Source: Enterococcus_C asini_A (GTDB lineage Bacteria > Bacillota > Bacilli > Lactobacillales > Enterococcaceae). From it: 64,000 nucleotides of DNA. Shown piece by piece: positions 1-8,014 of this stretch. Below the pieces are notes generated by a model that was given only the letters and a program-made list of their open reading frames with translations, was not told the DNA's origin and ran no database searches. The first letter of the stretch is position 1. Each line of letters starts with the position of its first letter. A program made the position numbers and the translations under genes. The stretch lies in NCBI RefSeq assembly GCF_031928785.1, contig NZ_JARQAL010000004.1. One strand, 5' to 3'.

Positions 1-334
1 GAGCTTGACGACGAGTAGTAGCCAAACCTAGACGGTAAACCATGTTGTCCAAACGTTGTTCTAATAAGATCATGAAGTTAACGCCGTGTTTACCTTCTTT
101 AATAGAAGCGGCTTTTACGAACAAGTTACGGAATTGACGTTCGTTCAAACCAAACATGTGACGTAGTTTTTGTTTTTCAGTTAATTGCAAGCCGTATTCA
201 GATTTTTTGCCACGGCTGTTAGGTCCGTGTTGACCCGGTGGGAAAGGGCGACGTGCCAATTCTTTACCAGTGCCGGATAGGGATACGCCTAAACGACGGG
301 ATTGTTTCCAAGATGGTCCAGTATAACGAGACAT
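1..334 (-). CDS. rpsD: 30S ribosomal protein S4, 5' part only
   Basis: The first 111 codons of ribosomal protein S4 are present; the gene runs off the left edge, so the C-terminal half is missing. The N-terminus reads MSRYTGPSWKQSRRLGVS, and the later PGQHG and EKQKLRHMFGL stretches are typical of the short (about 200-residue) Firmicute S4 without a zinc knuckle. S4 nucleates 16S 5'-domain folding and in Bacillus represses its own mRNA. The ATG is at 332-334 with a GGAGGAAT ribosome site at 341-348. It appears monocistronic, preceded by a long structured leader annotated separately. Confidence 0.96.
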   Translation of the reverse strand, partial: MSRYTGPSWKQSRRLGVSLSGTGKELARRPFPPGQHGPNSRGKKSEYGLQLTEKQKLRHMFGLNERQFRNLFVKAASIKEGKHGVNFMILLEQRLDNMVYRLGLATTRRQA

Positions 335-508
335 ATTGAGATTCCTCCAATAAATTTAGTTGGAGTAAAATAATCCGTTGAAAAATTCATATTCGTACAG
401 TTTGACCTTCAATCTTCACCTTGTGCAGCCGCGGTTACGCAATTGAACCCTATGTAAGTAGAGCGTCAAACTGGGGACGAGCTATTATTTTCCTGCTGCA
501 TTATTCTA
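335..508 (-). promoter_or_regulatory. rpsD promoter and structured S4 leader
   Basis: A TAGAAT -10 element (503-508 on the plus strand, read on minus) lacks a good -35 but would start a leader of about 160 nt before rpsD. The leader contains a perfect 9-bp inverted repeat, CAGTTTGAC (465-473) and GTCAAACTG (398-406), closing a 58-nt domain. Bacillus rpsD is known to be autoregulated through its leader, so an S4-binding leader is the natural inference. The enclosed domain also contains ACCGCGGCTGC, the complement of the 16S 530-loop core. Confidence 0.6.
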
Positions 509-572
509 CACAAGGAGTAGTATACGATGAAAAACAAGGAAAAGTCAAGGGACAAAGCCGTAAAAAGGCTTA

Positions 573-1070
573 TTACCAGCGAAAGTGTTCAAAGACTTCT
601 TGAGCATTGCGGGCTTTAAAGCAATAGATGTCGGGATGCTGGGCTAAGTATTTTTTTACTAATGGTTCTTGAGATTTAGGAAAATCCCAAATATAGCGTA
701 AAAACTCCAAATCCATGCGATCAGGATTGCCACTGGGATTTTTTCGGCCCCGATAATGTAGGTAGCGTTTGAGTACGCGGTACATGGCAATCAATCGCGG
801 GACTTTTAAATAAATCACTAGATCAGCGTGATCTAAGCGTTGAGGTAAAGTGGAAGCAAAATTACCGTCCATAATCCAGTATTTTTCTTTCATTAAAGGA
901 ATCAGTTTAGCTTTCAGTTCTTCTGTGGTAATGGTCTTTTCATCATCTAGCCAAAACAGGCTATCTAACGAGATAATCGACAACTGTCTTTTTTGGGCGA
1001 TTTGCTTGGTTAAAGTCGATTTGCCACTGCCGGGAGAACCGAGCACGAGGATTCGTTGATAATTATTCAT
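573..1070 (-). CDS. P-loop kinase, topology-modulation/adenylate kinase-like
   Basis: A 165-residue P-loop protein of the FlaR/adenylate kinase-like group often annotated as a topology modulation protein. A Walker A motif GSPGSGKST lies at residues 11-19, followed by SLDSLFW and a WIMDGNF segment typical of this group, and a lid-like Arg/Lys-rich region near the middle (RVLKRYLHYRGRKNP). It probably phosphorylates a small nucleotide-like substrate; the true substrate is unknown. The ATG at 1068-1070 follows AAAGG with 7-nt spacing. It stands alone between rpsD and a divergent channel gene. The name reflects family resemblance only. Confidence 0.75.
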   Translation of the reverse strand: MNNYQRILVLGSPGSGKSTLTKQIAQKRQLSIISLDSLFWLDDEKTITTEELKAKLIPLMKEKYWIMDGNFASTLPQRLDHADLVIYLKVPRLIAMYRVLKRYLHYRGRKNPSGNPDRMDLEFLRYIWDFPKSQEPLVKKYLAQHPDIYCFKARNAQEVFEHFRW

Positions 1071-1148
1071 GGGGGAACCTTTCCAGTGAGTGAGTTTTCT
1101 GAAAGTAAAAGTTTTGTTTGCACGTTTTCATTGGTTTTCAAAAATTGC

Positions 1149-1177
1149 TTTACAAAACAGGCTTTCCTCATTACAAT
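1149..1177 (+). promoter_or_regulatory. promoter of the first FNT channel gene
   Basis: TTTACA (1149-1154), a 17-bp spacer and TACAAT (1172-1177) form a good sigma-A promoter about 60 nt upstream of the channel start. Confidence 0.65.
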
Positions 1178-1241
1178 AGTAAGGGATTATGCGTATTTTG
1201 TAAATTGCACGTTGCCATACATATAGAAGAGGAGAAGAGAG

Positions 1242-2039
1242 ATGAATCCGGTATCACCATTGTTTGAAAAAATCGATATGTCCATCGAAAAGAAGGTCGA
1301 CTTAATCGAGAAAAGCTATCCCCGCTATGCTTTGCGAGCAATTTTGGCTTGTATGTTTTTAGGCTTAGGTACAGCGGTGGCTTTTGCGATTGGGATGAAA
1401 GCTGATCACATCGTTCCAGGGATAGGCAAAATGCTTTACGCCTTTATGTTCAGCTGGTCTTTAGTCATGATTTTATACATGAATGCGGAATTGGGAACCT
1501 CCAATATGCTGTACATGACAGTAGGTGTGTACCGCAAACGATTAAGCGTTCCGCTAGCTGCGAAAATTTTATTTACTTGTATTTTATTTAACTTAATCGG
1601 TGGGGTAGTCTTTGGGTTCTTACTGGCTCACACAGGGCCTTTCCAAGGGTTGGAAGAAGGAAACTTTTTCTTTACTTCCATTGCCGCCAAATTAGAAAAA
1701 TCCTCCATTCAGATTTTAATTGAAGGGATGTTTGCCAATATCGTAGTAAACACGGCGGTTTTGGTAAGTATGCGGATGAAAGATGACGGCGGGAAAGTGC
1801 CGGCGATTATCTTTATTATCTTTATTTTTGCTTTTCTAGGCTATGAACACGTTATTGCAAACTTCCCGGCCTTCACCATGGCTTTTGTGGCTTCCGGCGG
1901 TACGATTGAAGGCATGACGGTAGCTAGTGTTTTACACAACTTGATTTTTGCCTTTTTAGGCAATTATATCGGTGGTGGTCTAATCATGGGATTAGGCTAT
2001 GTTTGGTTGAACAATTCAAAATCTTCTTATGTAGATTAA
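1242..2039 (+). CDS. formate/nitrite transporter (FNT) family channel
   Basis: A 265-residue integral membrane protein with about six hydrophobic helices. It has the FNT-like layout: a cytoplasmic N-terminal helix (IEKKVDLIEKSYPR), a polar NAELGTSNM loop in the position of the FNT omega loop, and C-terminal GNYIGGGLIMGLGY. FNT proteins are pentameric channels for formate, nitrite, lactate or hydrosulfide; the substrate cannot be read here, although formate is plausible in a mixed-acid fermenter. The ATG follows AGAGGAG (about 1228-1234). Its own promoter and a downstream hairpin make it a single-gene unit. A divergent paralogue lies at 39423-40184. Confidence 0.85.
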   Translation: MNPVSPLFEKIDMSIEKKVDLIEKSYPRYALRAILACMFLGLGTAVAFAIGMKADHIVPGIGKMLYAFMFSWSLVMILYMNAELGTSNMLYMTVGVYRKRLSVPLAAKILFTCILFNLIGGVVFGFLLAHTGPFQGLEEGNFFFTSIAAKLEKSSIQILIEGMFANIVVNTAVLVSMRMKDDGGKVPAIIFIIFIFAFLGYEHVIANFPAFTMAFVASGGTIEGMTVASVLHNLIFAFLGNYIGGGLIMGLGYVWLNNSKSSYVD

Positions 2040-2041
2040 CG

Positions 2042-2075
2042 AACAAGCGGCGGTGGCTCATCGTCGCTTGTTTTG
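2042..2075 (+). terminator. hairpin after the FNT gene
   Basis: AACAAGCG (2042-2049) pairs with CGCTTGTT (2065-2072). The T-run is short, so termination may be partial. Confidence 0.5.
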
Positions 2076-2102
2076 CGTAAAAAAGTAAATGGGAGGTGCG
2101 AA

Positions 2103-2759
2103 ATGAAAGAACCGTCTCGTTTTTTACCCTTTGAACCAGAAAATGCTCAGAAGATGGCTACTTATATGAAAAATCACTTTCCCTTTCTTGGAGTTGCCGC
2201 CCCAGAACGAAAGAAGTTGGAACGCCCGCTGCTTATGGAAAGTAAAAATTGGGATTGGTCGACTTTGCAGCAAATCATCCAGTTTTACTACGGACAGCCG
2301 GAGCGGGAGTATCACTATGTGGCCATTGACTTAGCAGAACGGAATAAAAAGCGTTTAACAGCTGACCAATTAAACGAGCTTTTGTACTTAGTTGCGCAAA
2401 AACAATGGTGGGATTCCATTGATGCTTGGCGTAAAGTCTATGGAGACTGGTGTTTTGCCCATCAAGAAACGTTGCCGGAAGTTTTTTCTTGGTTTTATGG
2501 TCATGAGGATTTTTGGTTTCGACGGATGGGAATTAATCTTCAGTTGAAATTTAAAGACCAAACGAATACTCAGCTATTGCAACAAGGGATTGAAGCCGAT
2601 TTAGCAACGAATGAATTTTTTATTCAAAAGGCGATTGGCTGGTCATTGAGGGAGTACAGCAAGACCGATGAAAATTGGGTAAGAGAATTTGTTGAAAGCC
2701 ACCAAGAATTGAGTCCCTTAGCTTTTAGAGAAGGTAGTAAGTATTTAATGAAGCAATAA
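2103..2759 (+). CDS. AlkD-like DNA alkylation repair protein
   Basis: A 218-residue all-helical protein resembling the AlkD/HEAT-like DNA glycosylase family (COG4912), which excises alkylated bases without flipping them. Tell-tale segments are FLGVAAPERKK near residue 33, WWDSIDAW in the middle, WFRRMGINLQLKF and a C-terminal QKAIGWSLREYSKTD. The ATG at 2103 is chosen over the in-frame TTG at 2073 because GGGAGGTG sits 6 nt upstream of it. It stands between the FNT hairpin and a HAD phosphatase; a cotranscribed partner is not evident. A separate 3-methyladenine glycosylase lies at 53870. Confidence 0.85.
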   Translation: MKEPSRFLPFEPENAQKMATYMKNHFPFLGVAAPERKKLERPLLMESKNWDWSTLQQIIQFYYGQPEREYHYVAIDLAERNKKRLTADQLNELLYLVAQKQWWDSIDAWRKVYGDWCFAHQETLPEVFSWFYGHEDFWFRRMGINLQLKFKDQTNTQLLQQGIEADLATNEFFIQKAIGWSLREYSKTDENWVREFVESHQELSPLAFREGSKYLMKQ

Positions 2760-2820
2760 GCCAAAAGTCTGGTTGACTTTGGAAATAAATAAACAGAAGA
2801 AAGCGAGTTAGAACTTCACC

Positions 2821-3597
2821 ATGAGAAGAAAACTGATTGCATTTGATATCGATGGAACCTTGTTAGACAGCAAGAAAGCCCCCTTAGCTAGTACAATCGA
2901 CGCATTAGACCACCTGCGAAAAGAAGGCCATTTGGTGACGATTGCCACGGGACGTAGTAGATATATGGCTCAAGATATCATTCGAGAGTTGAATTTTGAG
3001 AATTATATTGTTTGTAACGGTGCTGCAGCTTTTTTGAATCACAATCAAATCTTCAAAAATCTTTTAGATAAACAGGAATTGGATCGCTTGGTTAGTGAAG
3101 CAAATCAATTAGGCATTGATACGGCCTTTATTGAAATGGATCAAGCGCGTCGGATGACTTCTTTTAATGTGGGGAAAATGGCCCAAGCGATGATGTCTTT
3201 TGGCACGGTGCTGCCTGATTTAGAGCCGATGTTTCCGGAAAGCCAAGAAATCTATCAAGCGTTAGCCTTCTTTAGTGAAGCCTATCAAAGTCAATTTGAA
3301 AGTCGCTTTCCTAGCTTTGATTTTGTCCGTTGGCATGAAGAGTGTGTAGATGTAGTGCCGAAAAACAGTTCTAAAGCTGCTACCATTGGCTATTTGGCCC
3401 AACGATTGGAAATTGATCAAGCAGATATTGTTGCTTTTGGAGATGGCAATAATGACCGGGAAATGTTACGTCTAGCAGGAACCGGAATTGTGATGGGTAA
3501 TGCCACCCCAGAAGTTCAAGCCTGTGGGGATTTAGTCACCGACTCCAACGATGAGGACGGCATTTGGAAAGCTTTGAAAACGTTAGACTTGATTTAA
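2821..3597 (+). CDS. Cof-type HAD-superfamily phosphatase
   Basis: A 258-residue HAD hydrolase of the Cof/YkrA type. Motif I is FDIDGTLLDS (residues 8-17, nucleophile D9), motif II is TIATGR, and motif IV is FGDGNNDREML near residue 206; a type-IIB cap lies between. Such enzymes dephosphorylate sugar phosphates, nucleotides or cofactors; specificity is not readable. The ribosome site before ATG 2821 is poor (only a diffuse GAAAGCGAG), so expression may be low. A long hairpin terminator follows at 3606. Confidence 0.88.
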   Translation: MRRKLIAFDIDGTLLDSKKAPLASTIDALDHLRKEGHLVTIATGRSRYMAQDIIRELNFENYIVCNGAAAFLNHNQIFKNLLDKQELDRLVSEANQLGIDTAFIEMDQARRMTSFNVGKMAQAMMSFGTVLPDLEPMFPESQEIYQALAFFSEAYQSQFESRFPSFDFVRWHEECVDVVPKNSSKAATIGYLAQRLEIDQADIVAFGDGNNDREMLRLAGTGIVMGNATPEVQACGDLVTDSNDEDGIWKALKTLDLI

Positions 3598-3605
3598 TGA
3601 TTTAG

Positions 3606-3671
3606 TTCCTTTTCTTATCGATACTTTTCTTTCATCAAAAGAAGTGCTATCGTGTAGAAAAGGAATTTTTT
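3606..3671 (+). terminator. long hairpin terminator between HAD gene and mgsA
   Basis: Outer arms TTCCTTTTC (3606-3614) and GAAAAGGAA (3657-3665) enclose inner arms around CGATA (3619-3623) and TATCG (3648-3652), followed by six T. Termination would occur only 35 nt before the mgsA start. Confidence 0.7.
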
Positions 3672-3705
3672 GATTGGTATAGATAAAAGGGATAGGAGAA
3701 TGAAA

Positions 3706-4128
3706 ATGAAAATTGCTTTGATTGCCCATGATCGTAAGAAAGAATTAATGGTGAAAATGACCACAGCTTATCGGGATATTTTAGCTAAACATCAGTTGTA
3801 TGCGACGGGAACTACCGGGCTTAGGATTGCAGAAGCGACTGGACTTTCCGTACATCGCTATAAATCTGGGCCACTGGGAGGAGACCAACAAATCGGTGCT
3901 ATGATTTCTGAAGACGATTTGGATATGGTGATTTTTTTACGGGATCCATTGGCAGCTCAACCCCATGAACCAGATGTAACGGCGTTGATTCGGTTATGTG
4001 ATGTCTACGAGATTCCTCTAGCAACGAATATTGGTACGGCGGAAATTTTAATTCGGGGCTTGGATGCAGGTTTTGCAGATTTCCGAGAAATTGTTCATGA
4101 GATGGAGAACAAACCACTGTCTTTTTAG
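3706..4128 (+). CDS. mgsA: methylglyoxal synthase
   Basis: A 140-residue methylglyoxal synthase, which converts dihydroxyacetone phosphate to methylglyoxal and phosphate as a glycolytic overflow route. It shows MKIALIAHDRKK at the N-terminus, ATGTTG and the phosphate-binding SGPLGGDQQIG segment, and FLRDPLAAQPHEPDV, which includes the catalytic Asp of the DPL motif. Two ATGs are available; 3706 is preferred because AGGAG (3694-3698) is 7 nt upstream, while it nearly touches the ATG at 3700. The gene sits just after a strong terminator, so either readthrough or a promoter hidden in the hairpin's 3' flank drives it. Confidence 0.95.
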   Translation: MKIALIAHDRKKELMVKMTTAYRDILAKHQLYATGTTGLRIAEATGLSVHRYKSGPLGGDQQIGAMISEDDLDMVIFLRDPLAAQPHEPDVTALIRLCDVYEIPLATNIGTAEILIRGLDAGFADFREIVHEMENKPLSF

Positions 4129-4143
4129 AAATAATAAATCACT

Positions 4144-4172
4144 GCGACCGTCAAAGTTAATTTGGGGGTCGC
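4144..4172 (+). terminator. small hairpin after mgsA
   Basis: GCGACC (4144-4149) and GGTCGC (4167-4172) can pair; the following T-run is weak. Confidence 0.35.
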
Positions 4173-4212
4173 TTCATTATTCCCCATGCTTTTTTTTTAC
4201 CGAAAAAACGTC

Positions 4213-4218
4213 TATAAT
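4213..4218 (+). promoter_or_regulatory. -10 element upstream of ymdB
   Basis: A perfect TATAAT lies 33 nt upstream of the GTG start of ymdB. The -35 region is a T-rich tract without a clear TTGACA. Confidence 0.45.
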
Positions 4219-4251
4219 AGGGAAGATAGTTTTGAGAGAAGAGGAAATTAA

Positions 4252-5049
4252 GTGCGCGTATTGTTTATTGGTGATGTAGTAGGTTCTTTAGGGCGAGATA
4301 CGGTGACTACCTATCTGCCTCGTTTGAAAAAGAAATACCGGCCTCAGGTGACGGTGCTAAACGGCGAAAATGCCGCAAGTGGCCGGGGAATCACCGGTAA
4401 AATTTATAAGAAATTCCTCCAAGATGGAGTGGACGTGGTGACCATGGGTAATCATACCTGGGATAACCGAGATATTTTTGAATTTATCGACGAAGCCAAA
4501 AAGATGGTGCGCCCAGCAAATTTTCCTGAAGGCACGCCCGGACAAGGAATGGTCTTTGTTAAAGTCAATAGCTTGGAGCTTGCGGTAATTAATCTCCAAG
4601 GAAGAGTCTTTATGAATGACTTGGACGATCCTTTCCGGAAGATTGACCAGTTGATTGAAGAAGCTCGCCAGCGGACGCCTTTTATTTTCTTAGATTTTCA
4701 TGGAGAGACCACCAGTGAAAAACAAGCTATGGGTTGGTATGTGGATGGTCGTGTGTCAGCCATTGTCGGCACCCACACCCATGTGCAAACCAATGATGCC
4801 CGCCTACTGCCTAAAGGAACTGCTTATTTGACGGATGCGGGGATGACCGGACCATATGACGGGGTTCTAGGCATGAAAAAAGATGGAGTTTTGGATAAAT
4901 TTATCACCGCACTGCCTCATCGTTTTGAAGTGGTGGAAAGTGGCCGTAGTATTTTGTCCGGTTGTTTAGTGGATATTGATGAAAAAACAGGTTTAGCGAA
5001 ATCAATTGAGACGATCCAGATTTCTGAGGATCGGCCTTTTATGGAGTAA
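4252..5049 (+). CDS. ymdB: YmdB-type metallophosphodiesterase
   Basis: A 265-residue metallophosphoesterase of the YmdB family (TIGR00282). In Bacillus YmdB is a 2',3'-cyclic nucleotide phosphodiesterase that affects biofilm and motility decisions. Metal ligands are visible in FIGDVVG (D8), NGENAASG, TMGNHTWDN, FLDFHGETTSEK and GTHTHVQT. GTG is the start, with AGAGGAA upstream. The next gene starts right after its stop, and that gene is a RicA/YlbF-family protein, so two genes tied to RNase Y or biofilm control form a unit ahead of mutSL. Confidence 0.9.
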   Translation: MRVLFIGDVVGSLGRDTVTTYLPRLKKKYRPQVTVLNGENAASGRGITGKIYKKFLQDGVDVVTMGNHTWDNRDIFEFIDEAKKMVRPANFPEGTPGQGMVFVKVNSLELAVINLQGRVFMNDLDDPFRKIDQLIEEARQRTPFIFLDFHGETTSEKQAMGWYVDGRVSAIVGTHTHVQTNDARLLPKGTAYLTDAGMTGPYDGVLGMKKDGVLDKFITALPHRFEVVESGRSILSGCLVDIDEKTGLAKSIETIQISEDRPFME

Positions 5050-5052
5050 ATG

Positions 5053-5415
5053 ATGAAAGCAATCTTGGAAAATGAAGAGGCAATCAAGCAGGCGGTAGAG
5101 CAATTGGACCGGCTGCTTTGCGATTTGCCCCAAGTAAAAGAGTTTCAGAACGTGGCGGCAAAAGTTCGCAATAACGAAGGACTGGCTCAATTAGAAGCAG
5201 AGATTAAAGAAGCCCAAAAAGCTGTGGTGAATTTTGGTCATTATGGCAAAGAAGAAGCTCAAAAATACGCTCTGGAGCAAGTGAAATTGCTCACTGCAGC
5301 CTATGATCAGCATCCCTTGGTGGTGGCGTATCGTCAGCAGTTAATTGAAATCAATGATTTATTAGAATATGTGACTGGACGCCTGCAACGAGGTGTCGAG
5401 GAACTTTTAGAGTAG
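5053..5415 (+). CDS. ricA: YlbF/YmcA (RicF/RicA) family protein
   Basis: A 120-residue, almost wholly helical protein of the YlbF/YmcA family. In Bacillus, RicA, RicF and RicT form a complex that modulates RNase Y and competence/biofilm/sporulation decisions; ymcA lies shortly upstream of mutS there, which is why RicA is the better guess over RicF. The core AEIKEAQKAVVNFGHYGKEEA and the LLEYVTGRLQ tail fit. ATGATG follows the ymdB stop directly; GGAG at 5043-5046 favours the second ATG (6-nt spacing). It is only 13 nt ahead of mutS. Confidence 0.72.
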   Translation: MKAILENEEAIKQAVEQLDRLLCDLPQVKEFQNVAAKVRNNEGLAQLEAEIKEAQKAVVNFGHYGKEEAQKYALEQVKLLTAAYDQHPLVVAYRQQLIEINDLLEYVTGRLQRGVEELLE

Positions 5416-5428
5416 AAGGAGGAGGACC

Positions 5429-7987
5429 ATGCCTCAAAAAACAAAAAATACTCCCATGATGGAGCAATACTTAGGCATCAAGGCGCAATATCCCGATGCC
5501 TTTTTGTTCTACCGTCTCGGGGATTTTTATGAAATGTTCAATGAAGATGCCTTGAAGGCTTCGCAAATTTTAGAATTAACCTTAACCAGCCGTAATCGGA
5601 ACGCCGATGATCCAATTCCCATGTGCGGGATTCCTTACCATGCGGCCCAAGGTTATATTGATACTTTAATCGAACAAGGCTACAAAGTCGCAATCTGCGA
5701 ACAAGTGGAAGATCCGAAAACCACCAAGGGGATGGTTAAGCGAGAAGTGGTGCAATTAATCACGCCGGGCACAGTGATGGATAGTAAAGGTCTAGCTGCC
5801 AAGGAAAACAACTTTTTGACTGCACTAGCTTCTGATGGTCAACAATACGGCTTTGCCTATGTGGATTTGAGTACTGGTGAATTTAAGACGGCGCTTTTGG
5901 AAGACGAAGAGGGTGTGACGAATGAATGCTCCAGCTTGCAAACTAAAGAAATCGTCTTTACTAGTGAATTTTCCGAAGCTTTTCAACAAAGACTAAAAGA
6001 ACGCCTAGGCTTAGTTTTGTCCTACCAAGAAGAATTGCTGGACAATGCCGAACTGCAATTTTTAACCGCCAATTTGACCGAGCCTTTAGAAAAAGAAGTA
6101 GCGGGCAAGCTCTTAAGTTACTTGTCCATTACGCAAAAGCGGGGCTTGGCTCATTTACAAAAGGCAGAAGAATACCAGCCAGATCATTTCTTGAAAATGG
6201 ATCATTACTCTAAGTTTAACTTAGAATTAGCTCGTTCGATTCGCACCGGCAAAAAACAAGGGACCCTTTTGTGGCTTTTAGATGAAACGAAAACCGCCAT
6301 GGGAGGTCGTTTGTTAAAGCAATGGCTAGATCGTCCTTTGATTCAAGGTAAAAAAATTGTCGCTCGCCAAGAAATGGTGCAATCGCTGTTGGATAGTTTT
6401 TTTGAACGAGTGGATTTACAAGAAAAACTGACCAAAGTATACGATTTAGAACGTTTAGCGGGACGGGTGGCTTTTGGCAATGTCAACGGCCGTGATTTGT
6501 TGCAGCTAAAGACTTCTTTAATACAAGTGCCGCAAATTCGCGCTCTTTTAGAAGGGATTAACCAAGGACAGTGGAACGAGCTGTTAGCGGGCATTGAACC
6601 TATGGAAGATTTGGTGGATGTAATTGACCGGGCCATCGATGAAGAGGCTCCTTTAGCGATTACGGAAGGAAAAGTGATTAAAGACGGCTTTAACGAGCAG
6701 TTGGATACCTATCGTTCGGCTATGAAAAACGGCAAGCAGTGGCTAGCGGAGTTGGAAGCCAGTGAGCGCCAAGCAACCGGCATTAAAACTTTAAAAGTCG
6801 GCTTTAACCGGGTTTTTGGCTATTACATTGAAGTTACCAAGGCCAATTTAGGTAATTTGGAAGAAGGGCGCTATGAACGCAAGCAAACCTTGGCCAATGC
6901 GGAACGCTTTATCACCCCAGAATTAAAAAAATTGGAAACTCAAATTCTAGAAGCGGAAGAAAAATCCGTAGACTTGGAATACCAACTCTTTTTAGAGGTG
7001 CGAGAAGAAGTCAAAAAAGCCATCAGTCGCCTGCAAACTTTAGCGAAATCTCTAAGCGCGGTGGATGTTTTACAGAGTTTTGCCACGGTTTCAGAACGCT
7101 ATCAATATGTGCGACCTACGTTAAATCGCAAGCGTAATCTGCATATTGTAGAAGGTCGTCATCCCGTTGTGGAAAAAGTTTTAGGCCATCAAGAATACAT
7201 TCCGAATACGATTAAGATGGATTCCCAGACTTTGATTTTATTGATTACGGGACCCAATATGTCCGGGAAAAGTACTTATATGCGCCAGTTGGCACTAACA
7301 GTAATCATGGCACAAATGGGCTGTTTTGTCCCCGCAGAAAGTGCAGATTTACCGGTATTTGACCGAATCTTCACCCGAATCGGTGCCAGTGATGATTTAA
7401 TCGCCGGTCAATCAACCTTTATGGTGGAAATGATGGAAGCCAATCAAGCACTGCGCCACGCCACTTCCGATAGCTTAGTCCTCTTTGACGAATTAGGCCG
7501 GGGGACGGCTACTTATGATGGCATGGCCTTGGCTCAATCCATCATCGAATACATCCAAGAAGAAGTGAAAGCCAAAACCCTCTTTTCAACCCACTATCAT
7601 GAATTGACCGTGCTGGATGAAACGTTGTCTGGGGTGCGGAATATCCATGTGGGAGCCGTGGAAAAAGATGGCGAAGTGGTCTTTTTACACAAAATGATGG
7701 AAGGCCCCGCCGATAAGAGTTATGGGATTCACGTGGCAAAAATTGCGGGCTTGCCTACGACGTTGTTAGAACGGGCGGCGACGATTTTGCAAAAATTAGA
7801 AGCAGAATCGGCCACGGAAAATCTGAGTACAGTAGAAGTGGCAGAAGAGCCTCAACAGATGAATTTATTTAGCGAAGTTTCCACGGAAGAGCTTTCGGTG
7901 ATTGAATCTTTGAAGAAAATTGATCTTTTGGATACGACTCCACGAGAAGCATTGAATATCTTATATGATTTGCAAAAACGGATTTAG
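5429..7987 (+). CDS. mutS: DNA mismatch repair ATPase MutS
   Basis: An 852-residue MutS. The mismatch-reading F-x-E motif is in FYRLGDFYEMF near residue 35 and the P-loop GPNMSGKST is near residue 610, with the downstream DELGRGTATYDG Walker B/signature and STHYHEL. MutS recognises mismatches and hands them to MutL, encoded 27 nt downstream. The start has a long AAGGAGGAGG site. Length and domain order are normal for the family and no lesion is seen. Confidence 0.98.
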   Translation: MPQKTKNTPMMEQYLGIKAQYPDAFLFYRLGDFYEMFNEDALKASQILELTLTSRNRNADDPIPMCGIPYHAAQGYIDTLIEQGYKVAICEQVEDPKTTKGMVKREVVQLITPGTVMDSKGLAAKENNFLTALASDGQQYGFAYVDLSTGEFKTALLEDEEGVTNECSSLQTKEIVFTSEFSEAFQQRLKERLGLVLSYQEELLDNAELQFLTANLTEPLEKEVAGKLLSYLSITQKRGLAHLQKAEEYQPDHFLKMDHYSKFNLELARSIRTGKKQGTLLWLLDETKTAMGGRLLKQWLDRPLIQGKKIVARQEMVQSLLDSFFERVDLQEKLTKVYDLERLAGRVAFGNVNGRDLLQLKTSLIQVPQIRALLEGINQGQWNELLAGIEPMEDLVDVIDRAIDEEAPLAITEGKVIKDGFNEQLDTYRSAMKNGKQWLAELEASERQATGIKTLKVGFNRVFGYYIEVTKANLGNLEEGRYERKQTLANAERFITPELKKLETQILEAEEKSVDLEYQLFLEVREEVKKAISRLQTLAKSLSAVDVLQSFATVSERYQYVRPTLNRKRNLHIVEGRHPVVEKVLGHQEYIPNTIKMDSQTLILLITGPNMSGKSTYMRQLALTVIMAQMGCFVPAESADLPVFDRIFTRIGASDDLIAGQSTFMVEMMEANQALRHATSDSLVLFDELGRGTATYDGMALAQSIIEYIQEEVKAKTLFSTHYHELTVLDETLSGVRNIHVGAVEKDGEVVFLHKMMEGPADKSYGIHVAKIAGLPTTLLERAATILQKLEAESATENLSTVEVAEEPQQMNLFSEVSTEELSVIESLKKIDLLDTTPREALNILYDLQKRI

Positions 7988-8014
7988 GAAACAGTATAGA
8001 AAGAAGGCAAATGA

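Noticed and set aside
421..619. Short plus-strand frames, including a 30-codon frame at 527-619 with an AAGGAG 9 nt upstream
   Set aside because: They overlap the rpsD promoter/leader and the 3' end of the kinase gene on the other strand, have no terminator or recognisable product, and are best read as chance; a ribosome-profiling signal would change this.
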